A stretch of DNA of 64,000 nt from Diphasiastrum complanatum (GCA_029204225.1 CM055109.1:21850422-21914421); one strand, 5' to 3'. Shown: positions 1 to 12,107, counted from the first letter of the stretch. Numbers and translations are program-made. The notes: generated from the sequence alone by a model not told the origin.

Positions 1-600
1 ACAGGGATATCCACATTAGATGATATAATGTCATCATCAAAAAAATAGAGTAATCAGTTGCATCAAAGTACTATGACCAGATTCTATGAAGCAAACAAAA
101 TACTCATATTTGATTATATTATATACTATGTACGATCAATCCAATCTCCATGCTTGTATGCTTGATTCAAATTTGGAAATGCCGCTCATTTTTTCATTCC
201 AATAGGTAGTTGGCGCTCATATTTCCATTCTCGTGGAAGGAATGCATAAGTAAACATTTTGCATTTTTCTTGATTCGAATTTGGGGATGGCGGTCATATT
301 CTAGATCCAGTGAAAATATTGCCCTTTTCGTAACCAATGGAGAAAATATTTTTGAATTTAGTCAAGTTATACTGCGAACTGTTAACAGTTCTTAACTGTG
401 ACTATAGACACTATGGTTAGATCTTGGGAGTTGGGGAGGCCTTGGAGTGGTGTGGGCAAGCAAATAACAATATTGTTTTATTTATTTTGATACTTTTGTA
501 TATCAACCATGGCCATTCCTTATAGGTCTTTTTGATTATTGTAGAACTCCTCTTATGTCTACTCCGGCCTAATGGCAGTGACTGGTTGCTTTCAATTGCC
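1..600. other. No gene seen
   Basis: AT-rich DNA with short open frames only on both strands. No domain, repeat or splice structure could be supported. Confidence 0.6.
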
Positions 601-856
601 AAAGCCCCATATTAGGAACTACTTGGTTTGCCACACGACAAACTCCATCGTGCATGACTTGCATGGGGTGGTAGGCCCAGACATGACTTGCCAAGTGGCT
701 GTATTTGTTAGGCTGGGTAGTTAGGAGACCTTGACATGCATATGTGGCTTGCTACACATGCTATGGTCGTTCTACGTCGGCTCAAGTCCCAAGCCTACCA
801 TGGTTTTACATGTGGCAAGCCTACTGTGACTTGACCAGTGGCTGCTTTTCAGCCCA

Positions 857-858
<2 letters not shown>

Positions 859-933
<75 letters not shown>

Positions 934-934
934 A
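859..934. repeat. (CT)n microsatellite
   Basis: Nearly pure CT dinucleotide run with short interruptions around 898-911, bordered on the right by CTAGGTCCACTAAGCC, an inverted copy of the repeat-unit end seen at 1831. Confidence 0.95.
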
Positions 935-1280
935 GGTCCACTAAGCCTTCGTGGTAGAGTATGGTTGGTTCGACACGCAAGGCCTTTGGTTTGCCTACGT
1001 GTTTGCCACATGGCCCAACCCCAAATCTGCCTTTTATTTGCCATGTCACCTACGTGGGTTGCCGTAGGGCAGCCTACGATAGCTTGCCAGATAGCAGGCC
1101 CTATGGCATGCATATGTTGCCTCTTAAACAAGCCTATGGGTAGGCCTATGTGGCATCCCAAGCTTGCAATGGTTTGCCATGTGTGCCAGGCCTACATGAT
1201 AGGCCACAATGAGACGACCTCTGGCCACAATTCCGATCCCATGATTTATTGGGAGAGTGGTTTTCTTAATGGAGTACTTT

Positions 1281-1560
1281 ATATTTTTTTTTTGCCACCC
1301 CACTCCCCTCTCTTCGAAAAAATAACTGGTGGGCACCCATCCCCGAGCCCACAAAAAGGTTTTTTTTTTTGTTTTTTTTTGTTTTGTTTTTTGTTTTTTT
1401 TTTTTGGGGGGGGGGGGGGTGGGGCGGGGAGAAAGGAGAGGATTTTTTCCTCCCCCACAAATTCATTTTTTTTTTCGGGTGGGGGAGAGGCTACATTTCC
1501 CCCACCCGTCTTTCCCCATTTTTTTGGGGGGGGGAGAGGGAGGTGGGCCTTGGCACAACC
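1281..1560. repeat. Homopolymer T and G tracts
   Basis: Long T runs (about 1281-1290, 1361-1405, 1466-1475, 1518-1524) alternate with G runs of up to about 14 (around 1406-1420, 1525-1533). Frames across it are Phe/Gly or Lys/Pro low complexity and not genes. The G runs could form quadruplexes. Confidence 0.85.
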
Positions 1561-2176
1561 CCCCTTTACATTTTTCACTCTCTCGGCAACCTGGAGGGGC
1601 ACGCGCAATACGTCGTCTCGCAAAAAAAATTGAAAATAAAAAGAATGTTGTGCCATAGACCATGGGGAGGGGGAGGATGGCTAAAGTAGATCATCAAATA
1701 CGCCCCCACTCTAAACCACGTAGGTTTTGCCACATGGCAAATCATGTAGGCTTGAGGTTTGCCATGTGGCAAGCCATGTAGGCCTACCATAGGCTTGTAT
1801 GGCAAGCCAACCGAGCTCTACCATATAGGCTTGAGTGGACCTAGAGAAAGAGATATATATAGGTGGTCTCAAAAGTTGCCATGTGACAAGCCATGCAGGC
1901 CTACCATAGGCTTGTGTGGTAGGCCATATAGGCATGGCATAGGTCTAATGTCTGCCATGTCGTAGGTTACCACATAGGCTTGCCATAGGCTTGTCTGGCA
2001 AGCCAAGGCTTGAGTGGAACCTAGGACGAGAGAGTGATGAGAGCAGAGAGAGAGGAGGAGAGATGGAGAGTGTGAGAAGAGAGAGAGAGATGAGATAGGG
2101 CTCTCTAGTTGCCACGTGGCTTGCCACGTAGGTCTGCCATGTAGGCTTTAGTGGAACTACAAAAATATATACATAT

Positions 2177-2177
<1 letters not shown>

Positions 2178-2213
<36 letters not shown>

Positions 2214-2540
2214 TTGAGTGTGAGAGAGAGAGAGAGAGAGTGTGTGTGTGTGATGTGTGTGTGTGCACGCGCGCATGCGTGCTGTGCGTGTGTAGTGAGG
2301 GGCCCACCTCTCTGCGCCCTCCCACTACCACGCACCCGCCTTGCCCTTTTCTACCTACCATGTGCTCCATCCCTGCACCCCCCATAATGTGCCCTCCCGG
2401 CGTACCCCTCCCGAGCCTCTCCCGACTCCCCAAGTGCCCCTCCCTGTTGTGTGTAGGTGTGTGTGTGTGTGTTGTGTTGTGTGTGTGTGTGTGTGTGTGG
2501 TGTGATGTGAGAGAGAGAGAGGAGAGATGAATGAGAGAGA
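2178..2540. repeat. Compound AT/AG/TG microsatellites
   Basis: (AT)n at 2178-2210, (AG)n at 2222-2240, (TG)n at 2241-2265 and again about 2456-2498, then (GA)n at about 2509-2525. A C-rich stretch of low complexity lies between them. Confidence 0.9.
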
Positions 2541-2639
2541 TGATGAGATGAGAGAAGGGGGGAAACTTTTTTTTAACATTGGTAGGTAGGTAGTGTGGAC
2601 ACTGGTTAAGTAGGTAGTGTGACACAGGTATGGGGACAT

Positions 2640-2990
2640 TCTCTTTCTAAAATAGTTTTAGTGTATAGGTAATATGTACATATAAATATATAATATATAT
2701 ATATATATATTATATAATATACTAGTTGCTTTTGTCCGTCGATGACGGGTACCCACAAAAAGTGGTTTATTATTTCAAAGGGGCTTTGTTATTTTTACCA
2801 TTATTTTAAAACCGGATTTAGCTTTTCCCTTTTGCAAATGGGTGACATTTTTTGCCGGCAAAGCGTGACACTTTTGTCGGCAAAAGCTTAACTTTTTTTA
2901 GGTCACCTCAACACCATTCTCTCTCTAAAATAGGTTTCATACTATATATATATTTATATATACTATATATATATATATATATTATATAGC
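2640..2990. repeat. AT-rich repeat with GCGTGACA motif, copy 1
   Basis: Two AT dinucleotide blocks (about 2684-2720 and 2943-2985) flank a body containing GTGACATTTTTTGC and GCGTGACACTTTTG, ending in ATTCTCTCTCTAAAATA. The same order of motifs recurs at 19020-19150, so this is a dispersed repeat, possibly a small transposon. No terminal inverted repeats were established. Confidence 0.5.
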
Positions 2991-4029
2991 TGTGAATGGT
3001 TACAAGTACGAAATAGATGACGATTCGTTTCCTACCCATCGATCCAAGCTAAAGATCGACTTAGTAGATTTCTATTCCGGTCTGTGCATAACCCCATGTA
3101 AAAATATAGATTGTGTAAAAAGCAATTCATGTCTACAGACCTGCAAAAATACATGACTAAAACTACAATATTTTGTGTATTTCAATCTAGGCAAGTAACT
3201 ACAAAGTAAGGAAGGATCTCAGAAGGTATAATAAAGTGAGTAAGAGTGATACTACTCCAACACTCTTGTTGATGCACTCATAGGACACCATAGTCTTAAA
3301 CCTCCTTCAATCTAGTAGACTCATATCCTGGTCACATGCATAGTGTGCATCTTGGATGCATTCATAGGCCTGGGCCTCTAGTTTTGGAACTGCAAACACA
3401 CATGCATTTTCAAGAGCTTGCACTTATGGATGTCCTAGTTAGGTCAATCCATGGATAACCAGATTTTTTTGTAACCATTTCTTAGATCATGTGCACATGC
3501 AGATTTAGATGACATCTTGGAAGTTGAGCCACTAAATAATGCATGTGGCCTTGCCTATATAGGTCTACAATTTGGGCACTACAAATGAGTGCTCGAAAAC
3601 CCCCTTTTGAGTTATCCTCAAAAAACCTGCACTTTATAGAACTACCCATTTTTTTGAAGACTTTTATTGTAAACTGGTTTATATGCTTGTATAGAAAATC
3701 GCCAAATATTTTATGATACCGATTTTAAAAAAATTTGCCGATCCCATTCCTGTACTTTGCCGATGTTCCCGGGCACTGTTACAACTGTTCACCACAAGAA
3801 GGGTGGACCATGGACTATGGTCCATGGCCTGATTTCGAACATCTATTTTGTATTCTCTGTTTTTTTCTGTTAGAATACATTTCCAAGCTGAAATCTAAAT
3901 CTCTTCCCCTTCCTTCCTTCCTTCCTTCCTTCTAGAATATTGTGAGCCCTGGATTGTCCAATCAAAGCGTCATGCAGAGACTAAGTAGCACGTACTGCAG
4001 CCTGCAGGCAGGCAGGACCAGTTGGTTAG
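2991..4029. other. No gene seen
   Basis: Unique-looking DNA with only short frames. A short TTCC run sits near 3911-3930. No coding or RNA feature supported. Confidence 0.5.
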
Positions 4030-5042
4030 TCTAAGATTTTGAGCTCTACTTGAAAACGTCAGCCATGTGTCAGAATAATATTAATAATTTTAATGAAGGG
4101 CTATTCGTTGAAACGGACCCAAATTTAAATGTGATGGCAACGAGACAAGCACGTAACAGAAGATCGCGATCCATGCGACGACCAAATAAGATTTGTGCAG
4201 CTGCAGCAGCAGAAGAACAACAAGAAGAAGAGAAGTAGTAACTTCTTCGATCCCATTTTTTTAATACTTTTTAGTCGCATTATCATGTTGATCCAAGACA
4301 TCTGCTGCAATATAAGGAGAAAAACAATAAACCCACAAGCAGATTCAGATGCCTATAGTAGTTATAGAGTCTAGACTTGACTTATAGTCTTACAATTTAG
4401 TACAAATTTATTGCTGTTGAGTCTTCTTGAGTTTTATAGATACGTCAAATTGACTGCTCGGTCCTCTGACCTCAATGCAAGGCACCTGCACGTTGCAACT
4501 GTATCTCATCTCTTTGCTGGAATGCAGCTCGGTTATTAATAGATACGATCCAATGTAAAATGTAGCTTCTTACACTGCACTTCATGCTGCAGTATCTTTG
4601 GTCCTTTCGCAAAAAATCAATATGTTTTGGAAAAAGGATTGAATGCAGTCTCAGTTACCTAGCCTCAGCTTGCAAGATCAGAACTGTGGAGTTGATGCAA
4701 CTTCGACGGATTTCAGATCTAATTTGAGTGAAAGGACTAATCTGACATTATTGTGTGGTGAGCAAGAATTCGTCTGAGTGTATGGATTCTTGCAGCCCCA
4801 TCTCGGCTGAAATGGCATTGTGTGGCCCTCGCATTTCCCTGTCGGAGGGATTTGTTTGTGTGGAATCTGACTCTGGTTTGCCTGCAGCAGCAGAAGTTTG
4901 CAGATCCACATATTCTTCTGATTTTGAGTTTTTCATGTCTTCTATAATAGCGCCTGAAAGGGGTCGTTCTCCTTCTCAGTCCATGTGCTCTGCTGATAGG
5001 TTATTTAGCAACGGTCAAATTCTGCCCTTGGATCAAGTGCAG
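4030..5042 (+). repeat. Segmental duplication, copy 1 (upstream DNA plus 5' half of MAKR-like gene)
   Basis: This stretch aligns in order and orientation with 17650-18458. Shared landmarks are CAGCCATGTGTCAGAA (CAGCCACGTGTCAGAA in the other copy), the purine-rich GAAGAAGAG block, TTCTTCG-TCCCATTTTTTTAATA, the block around 4600-4670, and the first 96 or so codons of the gene. Similarity stops just after GATCAAGTGCAG. The copies are about 13.5 kb apart, with two copia elements between them. Confidence 0.8.
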
Positions 5043-5954
5043 GTGTCACAAGCCTCCTCCCAAGAAGAAAAGCTCAAGGAATTGACGATTGCAGATCATC
5101 TTAGCTCAGAAATTGGCCCTGCTGCCTTATCCAGACGCTGGACAGATATGTTCAAGCTGAAAAGACCACCCACCCGCACTGATTGCCCTGCTGCTGCTAG
5201 CTCTAAACAAAAGCAGGTGTCTCTCGCCAGATCATTTTGGTTTCTCCGTAGAAGCACATCTACCAACAACAACAAGAGCGTAGATCCTTGTATGCCTGAT
5301 GTTGATCCGTGGCTTGGACGCTCAGCTTCGGACTCCAGGATTAAGCGCTTTCTTCCCCCTTCAGCAGGAGCCCTGAGCAGGAAGGGCTGTATAAAGCCCA
5401 CATTGAAAGCTTCTACAGCGAAACATTATGAAGCTTTCAAATCCGAATCTCATAGTCTGTCTCAGAAGAATTCTTGCAGCAATGTAAAGCCAAATCTGAG
5501 AAGCATCCCAGACATGGCAACTGTGCCAAAATGCAAGTCAAAAGGCATAGGAACGAGCAGTCCTGGAAGAACATCTTCAGGAAAGAAGAGGGTATCAATC
5601 AATTCTCACAGCAGAGCAAGCGATGCAGTCGAGGCAAGGGCTACTGATAAGAAGCTTGAAGAATCTGCTCACAAGAGAAGAGCTTCCAAGAGACTGAATG
5701 CCGATCAAGGCATATATATCTCTCAGAAAAGAAGGGAATTTGTGAGATCAAGGTCACAGAAACAGCATGAGCATCGGAGAAGCTCAATTGGAGAAGGATC
5801 ATATCAGATAGCACCAGTATTGCACATGCAAATGTGCATGGGTCAATCTTTCATAACTTCTAAGGTATCCAAGGCTCGGCTTGTTGATCTTTGCACTTTT
5901 AGCTTTTTGAAGAAAGAGAGAGTGTCAAAAAGCAACGTGGGTCCTGTCTCATAA
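4782..5954 (+). CDS. MAKR/DUF1645-like plant protein
   Basis: Uninterrupted single-exon frame of 390 codons from the ATG at 4782. The frame opens at a GTG pair (4755), but the duplicate copy has ATG at that point, so the ancestral start appears lost here and Met-10 (4782) is the likely start. Seen: a Ser-rich N-terminus, an acidic/aromatic SSDFEFF patch, then ADRLFSNGQILPL (from about residue 75), the signature shared by membrane-associated kinase regulators and DUF1645 proteins. A basic RRWTDMFKLKR stretch follows, then SFWFLRRS and a long Lys/Arg/Ser-rich tail. No membrane span or signal peptide. Known relatives of the MAKR type bind membranes through basic patches and modulate receptor kinases. 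Assigning that role here is inference, and the family choice between MAKR and DUF1645 is open. Confidence 0.72.
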   Translation: MDSCSPISAEMALCGPRISLSEGFVCVESDSGLPAAAEVCRSTYSSDFEFFMSSIIAPERGRSPSQSMCSADRLFSNGQILPLDQVQVSQASSQEEKLKELTIADHLSSEIGPAALSRRWTDMFKLKRPPTRTDCPAAASSKQKQVSLARSFWFLRRSTSTNNNKSVDPCMPDVDPWLGRSASDSRIKRFLPPSAGALSRKGCIKPTLKASTAKHYEAFKSESHSLSQKNSCSNVKPNLRSIPDMATVPKCKSKGIGTSSPGRTSSGKKRVSINSHSRASDAVEARATDKKLEESAHKRRASKRLNADQGIYISQKRREFVRSRSQKQHEHRRSSIGEGSYQIAPVLHMQMCMGQSFITSKVSKARLVDLCTFSFLKKERVSKSNVGPVS

Positions 5955-7707
5955 GCTAGAGAACCGTTTTGCCAGTAAACCCATCTCCGTGAAAGCTCTT
6001 TCCAAGGAGTAGCGCTTAATGAGGATCCCTGATCTGTGAGCCTTTCTGCCTTCCAGTAAGCAAAGAAATCGTTGTTCTGGCTAATGCATTGTCATGGTGA
6101 AGCCCCTTGTGCTCTCAATAGTGCTTCTACTCAGAAACAGGGCACGTAGACGAAGCTTGGAGATCACAAAAAGACAGATTTTGCAAAAATATAATCGGCT
6201 GCCATTTTGACAAATCATGTAGCTGTCCCTGTTTGCTGCTTGGAAGACCCAGAAATTTTAGCTGGTGAAACTTTCATATTTTACTGAGGGAAGGAACAGC
6301 TTTATTCATATTGAAGTGGGGACTTTTCCCTGGATCTTCAACCATTCTGTGTATAGTGAGCTGCTGCCATGTTCCTTTAGTATCATCATCATTACTGTAT
6401 CCCAGAGTTACACCATTTTGCCAGCAATATGCTCCATGGCAAATCACATTTTCTCGGAGATCATGGAAGAATACCAGCTTTTGAAGCAGTTTTCCATCAA
6501 ACTCCACCTGGGTATTTAACTTGTCTATTGGATTTTCACAGGATGATTTGATAAGATCCAATTCTTGTTTTGGCCCGTTCTCATGGCAGATGATTCAGTA
6601 GGCATTTAGATTAACTATATTTTAGCAAATGGTGCCAATTTACTCTTCTCTATGTTCAAGAGCTCTGGAGAACCAATGTGAAGTATCCTCAGATAAGTGA
6701 CCTGAGATGAGCTACCACTTGTGGATAATTACGTCCTCTTCATGTGCTGTAAAACAGGCATACTTTAGAATGAAACTGCCATCTTTCTTCAAAAATTGGT
6801 TTCCCAAAAATATGAAAGGATGTTGAATTCCAAAAATGTCTTTTGCAAGAAATTACGTTCAACTATGATAGGTCCAAGAATTTAAACCCCAAGCTTTTTG
6901 GTATGGAGGATTCATTGGCTTCACTTAAATGTAAAAATATATTACATATTGTTTTCTATGCATTCTACATGTAACAAAAATGTCATGTGCCAAATCTAAG
7001 CAAATAGCAATCACAATGGAAGTAAAGCTGAGAGCAAGAAAAGTACAAAGCATTTAAGATAACATATCCATAGAAAGTTAGAAACAATGAAATCTCAATG
7101 GAGTCACATTAGCAATGAAAAGAAAAGTATAAAGCAATGTAAATGAGCATGGATTCATGTAGATAGGGCACATGAGACCTAGCAATGGAGATCCCTATGG
7201 CTCACCTCCACAAGGAAGCTAGAAGCTCTCACTTGCAAATGAGCCAAAAGATCCGCAAAATGATGTCTATTGCCTAGTTATAGACAATGCTCTTACTCCT
7301 TATTAATTACTTTGAAGGGCCTAAAGAGGGAACCGCCTTGTTCTTAAGGCTAATAGCTCCTTTTGGGCCTACAAAGCTTACAATGGATATTCTGATGCAT
7401 TGATAAGCATGGATGTACTAAAAGTACATGACAGAAAAAAAGTGAACTCAATTTTTTTTTGAAAACTCAAGATAATATAGAATGACATTAAGATTTCTAG
7501 CTAAGATTGATTTCACCTCCCTCACGTCCCAAGGCAAATGTTTTAAGTCCCAAAGCTCGTCCCATGGGTGTTTAGCCCCATGTCCAAGGCTTCATCCGGA
7601 AAGGCATCAAGAGACTTTTGTCATCCATTCTTGCTTGAACTTTTTTATGGGGATAATTGCTCTAGCAAGTTGCTCGGGCCATAATGATTATAGTTCCATT
7701 CTTGGGC
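5955..7707. other. 3' flank of MAKR-like gene, no further gene seen
   Basis: Contains the presumed 3' untranslated region (about the first few hundred bases). Beyond that there are only short frames on either strand with no recognisable domain. Confidence 0.5.
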
Positions 7708-8161
7708 TTGCTAGTCATCAGATCTAGTTTAGCAGCTTGATAGAAAACAAGTAGAGACAATCAGAACATTGATCAAAAACTATAATCCAAGTTCCCACGT
7801 GTGAAAATCAGGCTGTACTACAGCCTGTAGACAAAGTTTGAAGTGTCCCAAAGCTGGGTTTCATTGGAATCAAAAGCAATCATAATACATAAAGAGAAAA
7901 CTCGAGTTTCTCCTTGAGACTCCAAAAAGTTTCTATCTTCTCACTATGGAGAATGGAATTACATAGTAAAAGACACTTCCTTTGCAAAGTTAGGTGAAAA
8001 CCCAGCATGTAATAAGGAAGTAGACTCAATTTTCATGCCCTAATGTGAAAACCCTAGTCTAGATCCAAGAGTCATGCTTGGTAGGTGCATGATAGGTACA
8101 AATCTCATCATAAATAATGGTCTAGATCCTACAAAGTAGGAATCACTGCCAAATGGACACA
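7708..8161 (-). repeat. Copia A 3' LTR (outer end missing)
   Basis: About 425 bp align closely with 12823-13247. Read on the minus strand the LTR would begin TGTGTCCATTTGG at 8161, next to purine-rich GAGTCAAGAGGAGTGGT (the likely polypurine tract). The terminal part present in the other LTR (12735-12822) is absent here, so this copy is truncated at 7708. Confidence 0.75.
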
Positions 8162-8266
8162 ACCACTCCTCTTGACTCATGGTAACCTACTTTAGGTGTG
8201 GATTTACAAGTGGCACTTTGGCCATTCAAGTGACTAACAAAAAATATTGACAAAATGTACAATATT

Positions 8267-8536
8267 CTACATGGCTAGATTTGCCAATGTAGGCAATTTT
8301 TCACACTCCTCAAATCTAGCCTTGGAAACCACAATACTTTTATCAATCACTCCAATTGAAGATCTAAGCTTGACAAATGAATCTTTATGTAAATATTTAG
8401 TAAACAAATCAACCAAGCAACTTGATGATGGCACATGTTGGAGCTTGATCTCTTTGGCTTTCACTTTCTCCCTCACAAAATGATGAGCAATCTCGATGTG
8501 TTTGCTCCATGCATGGAATGTAGATTAGTTGCAAGT
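8267..8536 (-). pseudogene. Copia A RNase H C-terminal tail
   Basis: Minus-strand translation gives SKHIEIAHHFVREKVK followed by a VDLFTKYLHKDSF stretch, the standard end of plant copia RNase H and its tail. A TAA interrupts just upstream, at about 8515. The frame stops at about 8536, where the inverted pol block begins. The missing upstream RNase H part lies at 10700-10978 on the other strand. Confidence 0.85.
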
Positions 8537-8539
8537 GAT

Positions 8540-10984
8540 TGGGCTGATTGGGTTTCATCCTTAGAAATGATGAATGTATAGCCAAAGGCTTTAAGCAAGG
8601 TAGATTGTTTAAGCTTGATGCTGATATTGCAGTGGAGAGTGTTAACTTGGCAAAGGTGAAGTTATCAAAGGTAAAACTATGGCACAAAAGGTTGGGCCAC
8701 CCCAACTTCAAAGCCATGGAATCTATGGTTGCAAAGGAGCTTGCAGTTGGACTCTCCAAGCATTTGTCAAAGTGTGGGAAGAGATGTGAAGCATGCATCC
8801 TCTCAAAGGCTCACAAACTACCCTTTTCAAGATCAACATCAAGATCAAGCTCTCATCTTGAACTCATCCATTTGGATGTTCATAGATTTTCAAATGAGTC
8901 TAATGGTGGTGCCAAATATTATGTAATCTTCATTGATGACTATTCTAGATATTGTTGGATGTACCTCTTGTCTAGCAAATCTATGGTGTTTGATTCTTTT
9001 GTAAAGTTCAAGACTTTGGTAGAAAATCAACTTAGTACCAAGATTAAGGTATTAAGGAGTAATAATGGAGGTGAATATATCTCCAATAAGTTTATTGACT
9101 TTTGTAGCTCTAATGGCATAAAGAGGGAGTTATGTCCATACACCCCTCAACAAAATGGAGTGAGTGAGAGAAGAAATAGATCTCTTTGTGAGTGTGCTAA
9201 GGCCTTAAGGCTAGATGCTTCTCTATCCAAACCATTTTGGGGTGAAGCAATAACTTGTGCTAATTATTTGTGCAATGTATTGCCAAATTTGCTATGTACA
9301 CCAATCCTTGGATAAGAGGAAGAAGGATGATGCAACATCCATCAAAGGCATCTTTGTGGGATATGGTGAGAATAGAAAAGGATATAGAGTCTTCAATCCC
9401 ATCACTAGCAAGGTGATAGTGAGTAGGGATGTTATTTTTTATGAAGGACATGCTTGTGATCTGGATGATAATGCTACTAATCATCTTGATGCCAAGGATC
9501 ATGCTAGGATGGAGTAGGATCTTCCAAGTGAAGAAGAACTTGAGGATCCACCTCAAGATGCAAGAACTCCAAGAACTCCAAGAAGATCTACAAGGGCAAG
9601 GACCAAGCCATTGAGGCTCACCTATGATGGTCAAGGTGATCAAAGGGAAGGCTCATCATCTTTCACACCTTACACTTTTCTTACTTCATTGTTAGATGAG
9701 CCAACATGCTATGAAGATTCTTGTAAATCTAAAAGTTGGATGGATGCTATGCAAGTAGAGCATGATGCTTTCATTGAGAATCATACTTGGGATCTTGTGG
9801 ATCTTCCTCAAGGGAAGAAACCTCTTGATTGCAAGTGGATATTTAGATTGAAGTATAATCAAGATGGATCAATAAGTAAGCATAAAGCTAGGCTTATAGC
9901 CAAAGGTTTTTTACAAACCAAAGGCATTGATTATGATGAGACTTTTGCTCCTGTGGCTAAGCTTGTCACTATCAGGTTGATCATTAGTCTTTCTACAACC
10001 TTCAATTGGGAGCTATTCCAACTTGATTTCACAAATGCATTCCTCAGTGGTTATTTGGAGGAAGAGATCTACATGAGGCAACCCTAGGGCTTCATCAAGG
10101 CAAAGCATAAAGGAAAAGTGTGTTTCTTGAAGAAGAGCCTTTATGGGCTCAAGGAAGCACCTAGAGCATGCTACTCTAGGCTAAACTCTTTTCTCATTTC
10201 CATCAATTTTGTAATGAGTGCCTATGATCCATCATTGTACATAATATTTCATGATGGCATGATCATTATTCTTGTTTTGTATGTAGATGACATTATCTTG
10301 AGTGGTAGTGATCTAGATGGAATTAGAGATGTAAAAATTGCTTTAGCAAAAGAGTTTAAGATGGTAGATCTCGGCCTATTAAGATTCATTCTTAGAATAA
10401 AGGTTATTAGAGGATGTGATTTTAGCTTTATTTGTCAATCTAAATGTGCTATATCCATCCTAGATAGATTTGGAATGAAGAATATGGAGCAACATGTAAA
10501 AGCATCTGTTGGTTGTGATGAAGCATCATTTGAGGACATCACATTATATAGAAGGCTTATTGGCTCCTTGATCTATTTAACTATAACTAGACCTGATCTT
10601 AGTAATAGTGTTGGAAAGTTAAGCCAATTCATGCAAAGTCCTCTAGTTTCACATTGGAAGATGGCCAAAAGAGTTCTTAGATACATTTCATCTACTAAGA
10701 ATGTTGGCATTTTGTATAGAGGGACTAATCTTGGCTTAAGAGCCTATAGTGACTCGGATTTTGCAGGTGACAAAGTGGATAGAAGATCAACAAGTGCTTT
10801 TGCCACCTTTCTATGTGATGGAGTAGTATCATGGCTTTCCAAAAAGAAAGATACCATCGCCTTATCTTCCACAGAATGTGAATACAAGGCCTTGACATCA
10901 ACATGCAAGGAGGTCTTGTGGTTCAAAAGGCTACTGGTGGAGCTTCATGTCACGGAGGAGGAGATCCCTATCATCTATTAAATT
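8540..10984 (+). pseudogene. Copia A pol (integrase, RT, RNase H), inverted block
   Basis: In order: GAG-pre-integrase WHKRLGHPNF (about 8680), zinc-binding CEACILSKAHK, an integrase core with PYTPQQNGVSERR, then RT with CKWIFRLKYNQDGS, NAFLSGYLEEEIYM, YVDD at 10280-10291 and LYGLKEAPRA, and RNase H AYSDSDFAGD and SSTECEYKAL. Breaks: a frameshift plus deletion near 9300 that removes the usual integrase C-terminal segment before IFVGY, TAG at 9515, and TAG at 10085. The integrase aspartate of the LRSDNGGEY motif is Asn (AAT at 9061). The reading frame ends abruptly at IPIIY, where RNase H should continue; the continuation is on the opposite strand at 8530. Confidence 0.9.
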
Positions 10985-12107
10985 GTACATCAAGGCCATT
11001 ATCCATTAACTGGCCAACACTAAGCAAATTCTTGGTTAACTTAGATACATAAAGAACATTCTCAAGATTCATCCTTTTGGATGATCCAACATACAATGGA
11101 ATGGTTTCTATTCCACTTATCTTACATTCTTGACTACTTGCAGTATAGATTGATCTATGTAAATCATTGTAAGAAAGTAAAGTGGAGAAAATGTCCTTTT
11201 GATAGGTCATGTGGGAACTAGCCCCACTATCAATCCACCAAGAACCATTGGTGTTGCTCTTGGATGATGGTGGTTTGTTGGAAACCATCAAGGATGACTC
11301 TTCTTCATCCTCTTCCTCCTGATGTGCAATGTTGTTTTGTTTGCTCTCTTGTGCCTTCTTTTTCTTGAGACATTCTGATGCAAAATGTCCTTTCTTTCCA
11401 CAGGAAAAATATTTGTACTTGGACTTGTCTTTGATCTTGCCCTTTGATCTTGAAGTCTCATCCTCCTCCTTGGTCTCCTTGAAGTGCTTCTTCTTGCCAT
11501 TGGTCTTCTTCTTGCCTTTGAATGAGAAATTAGCTTTCTCATCACCATCCGGCAGAGAAATAACATTCATTCTTGCATTCCTACACTCTTCAGCCACTAA
11601 TACACTGTGAAACTTTTCTATAGTGGGCAAAGTGTCTTGGATTGCAAAGTTTTGGAACAAATTTAAAAAGTCACTCCCTAGACCATTAAGGACAATCTGA
11701 ACAAGCTCACTATCTTGAATTATTCTGAGCACATAAAATTGTGCACTCTCATCACTCCTCTTCATGCTTTGCAGAATCTGATTCTTAAGCATGAGCACCC
11801 TCGAAGTGTTACTAGACTCATAGATTGATCTTAAAGATTACCAAGCCTCTTTAGCACTAGTACAAGCTGATACTTCTCTCAATAAATCATTGCTTACATT
11901 CATCTTCACACAGTGAAGTGCAAGCCTAGATCTTCTCTTGTATTTAGCTAACTCCTGTGCACCTAGAGGTTCATCTTCATCATCAATCAGAAACTCATAG
12001 AGATCCTAGAGCACCATGAGTGACTCCATCCTCACTTTCCAAATAGCGTACTTGGTAGAATTTAACCTCTCACTAGCTTCTAGAAGGTATGCTCCAACAG
12101 ATCCCAT
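10971..12107 (-). pseudogene. Copia A gag-protease
   Basis: Starts at ATG 12107 (MGSVGAYLLEASERL). It has a UBN2-type gag, a CCHC zinc knuckle CGKKGHFASEC, then the retropepsin-like WIDSGASSHM and the NVLYVSKLTKNLLSVGQL segment typical of the copia protease-integrase boundary. It ends at GLDVQFNR and a stop at the inversion junction. Two in-frame stops break the gag half (about 12009 and about 11840). The frame from about 11798 to 10971 is open. Confidence 0.88.

Larger units (their letters stand above)
600..2160. repeat. Cluster of TTGCCA/TGGCAA-rich repeat units
   Basis: Many diverged copies of a module containing self-complementary cores such as TTGCCATGTGGCAAG (about 1757), TTGCCACATGGCAA (about 1727) and TTGCCACGTGGCTTGCC (about 2109). 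These are usually followed by CCATGTAGGCCTACCATAGG and then a GGCTTGAGTGGACCTAG end next to a GA/CT tract. Units near 935-950 lie in the opposite orientation to those at 1831, 2009 and 2144. Short open frames on both strands are by-products of the low complexity. The family is not one I recognise. Confidence 0.6.

Noticed and set aside
965-1689. Overlapping Phe/Gly- and Lys/Pro-rich frames on both strands
   Set aside because: They follow from the poly-T/poly-G tracts and repeat units and have no domain or start context.
4065-4238. Small upstream protein before the MAKR-like gene
   Set aside because: The duplicated upstream region at 17672 encodes a different frame, so the peptide is not conserved. 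It is better seen as leader or promoter DNA.
5096-5401. Antisense frame inside the MAKR-like gene
   Set aside because: It is a shadow of the sense coding sequence.
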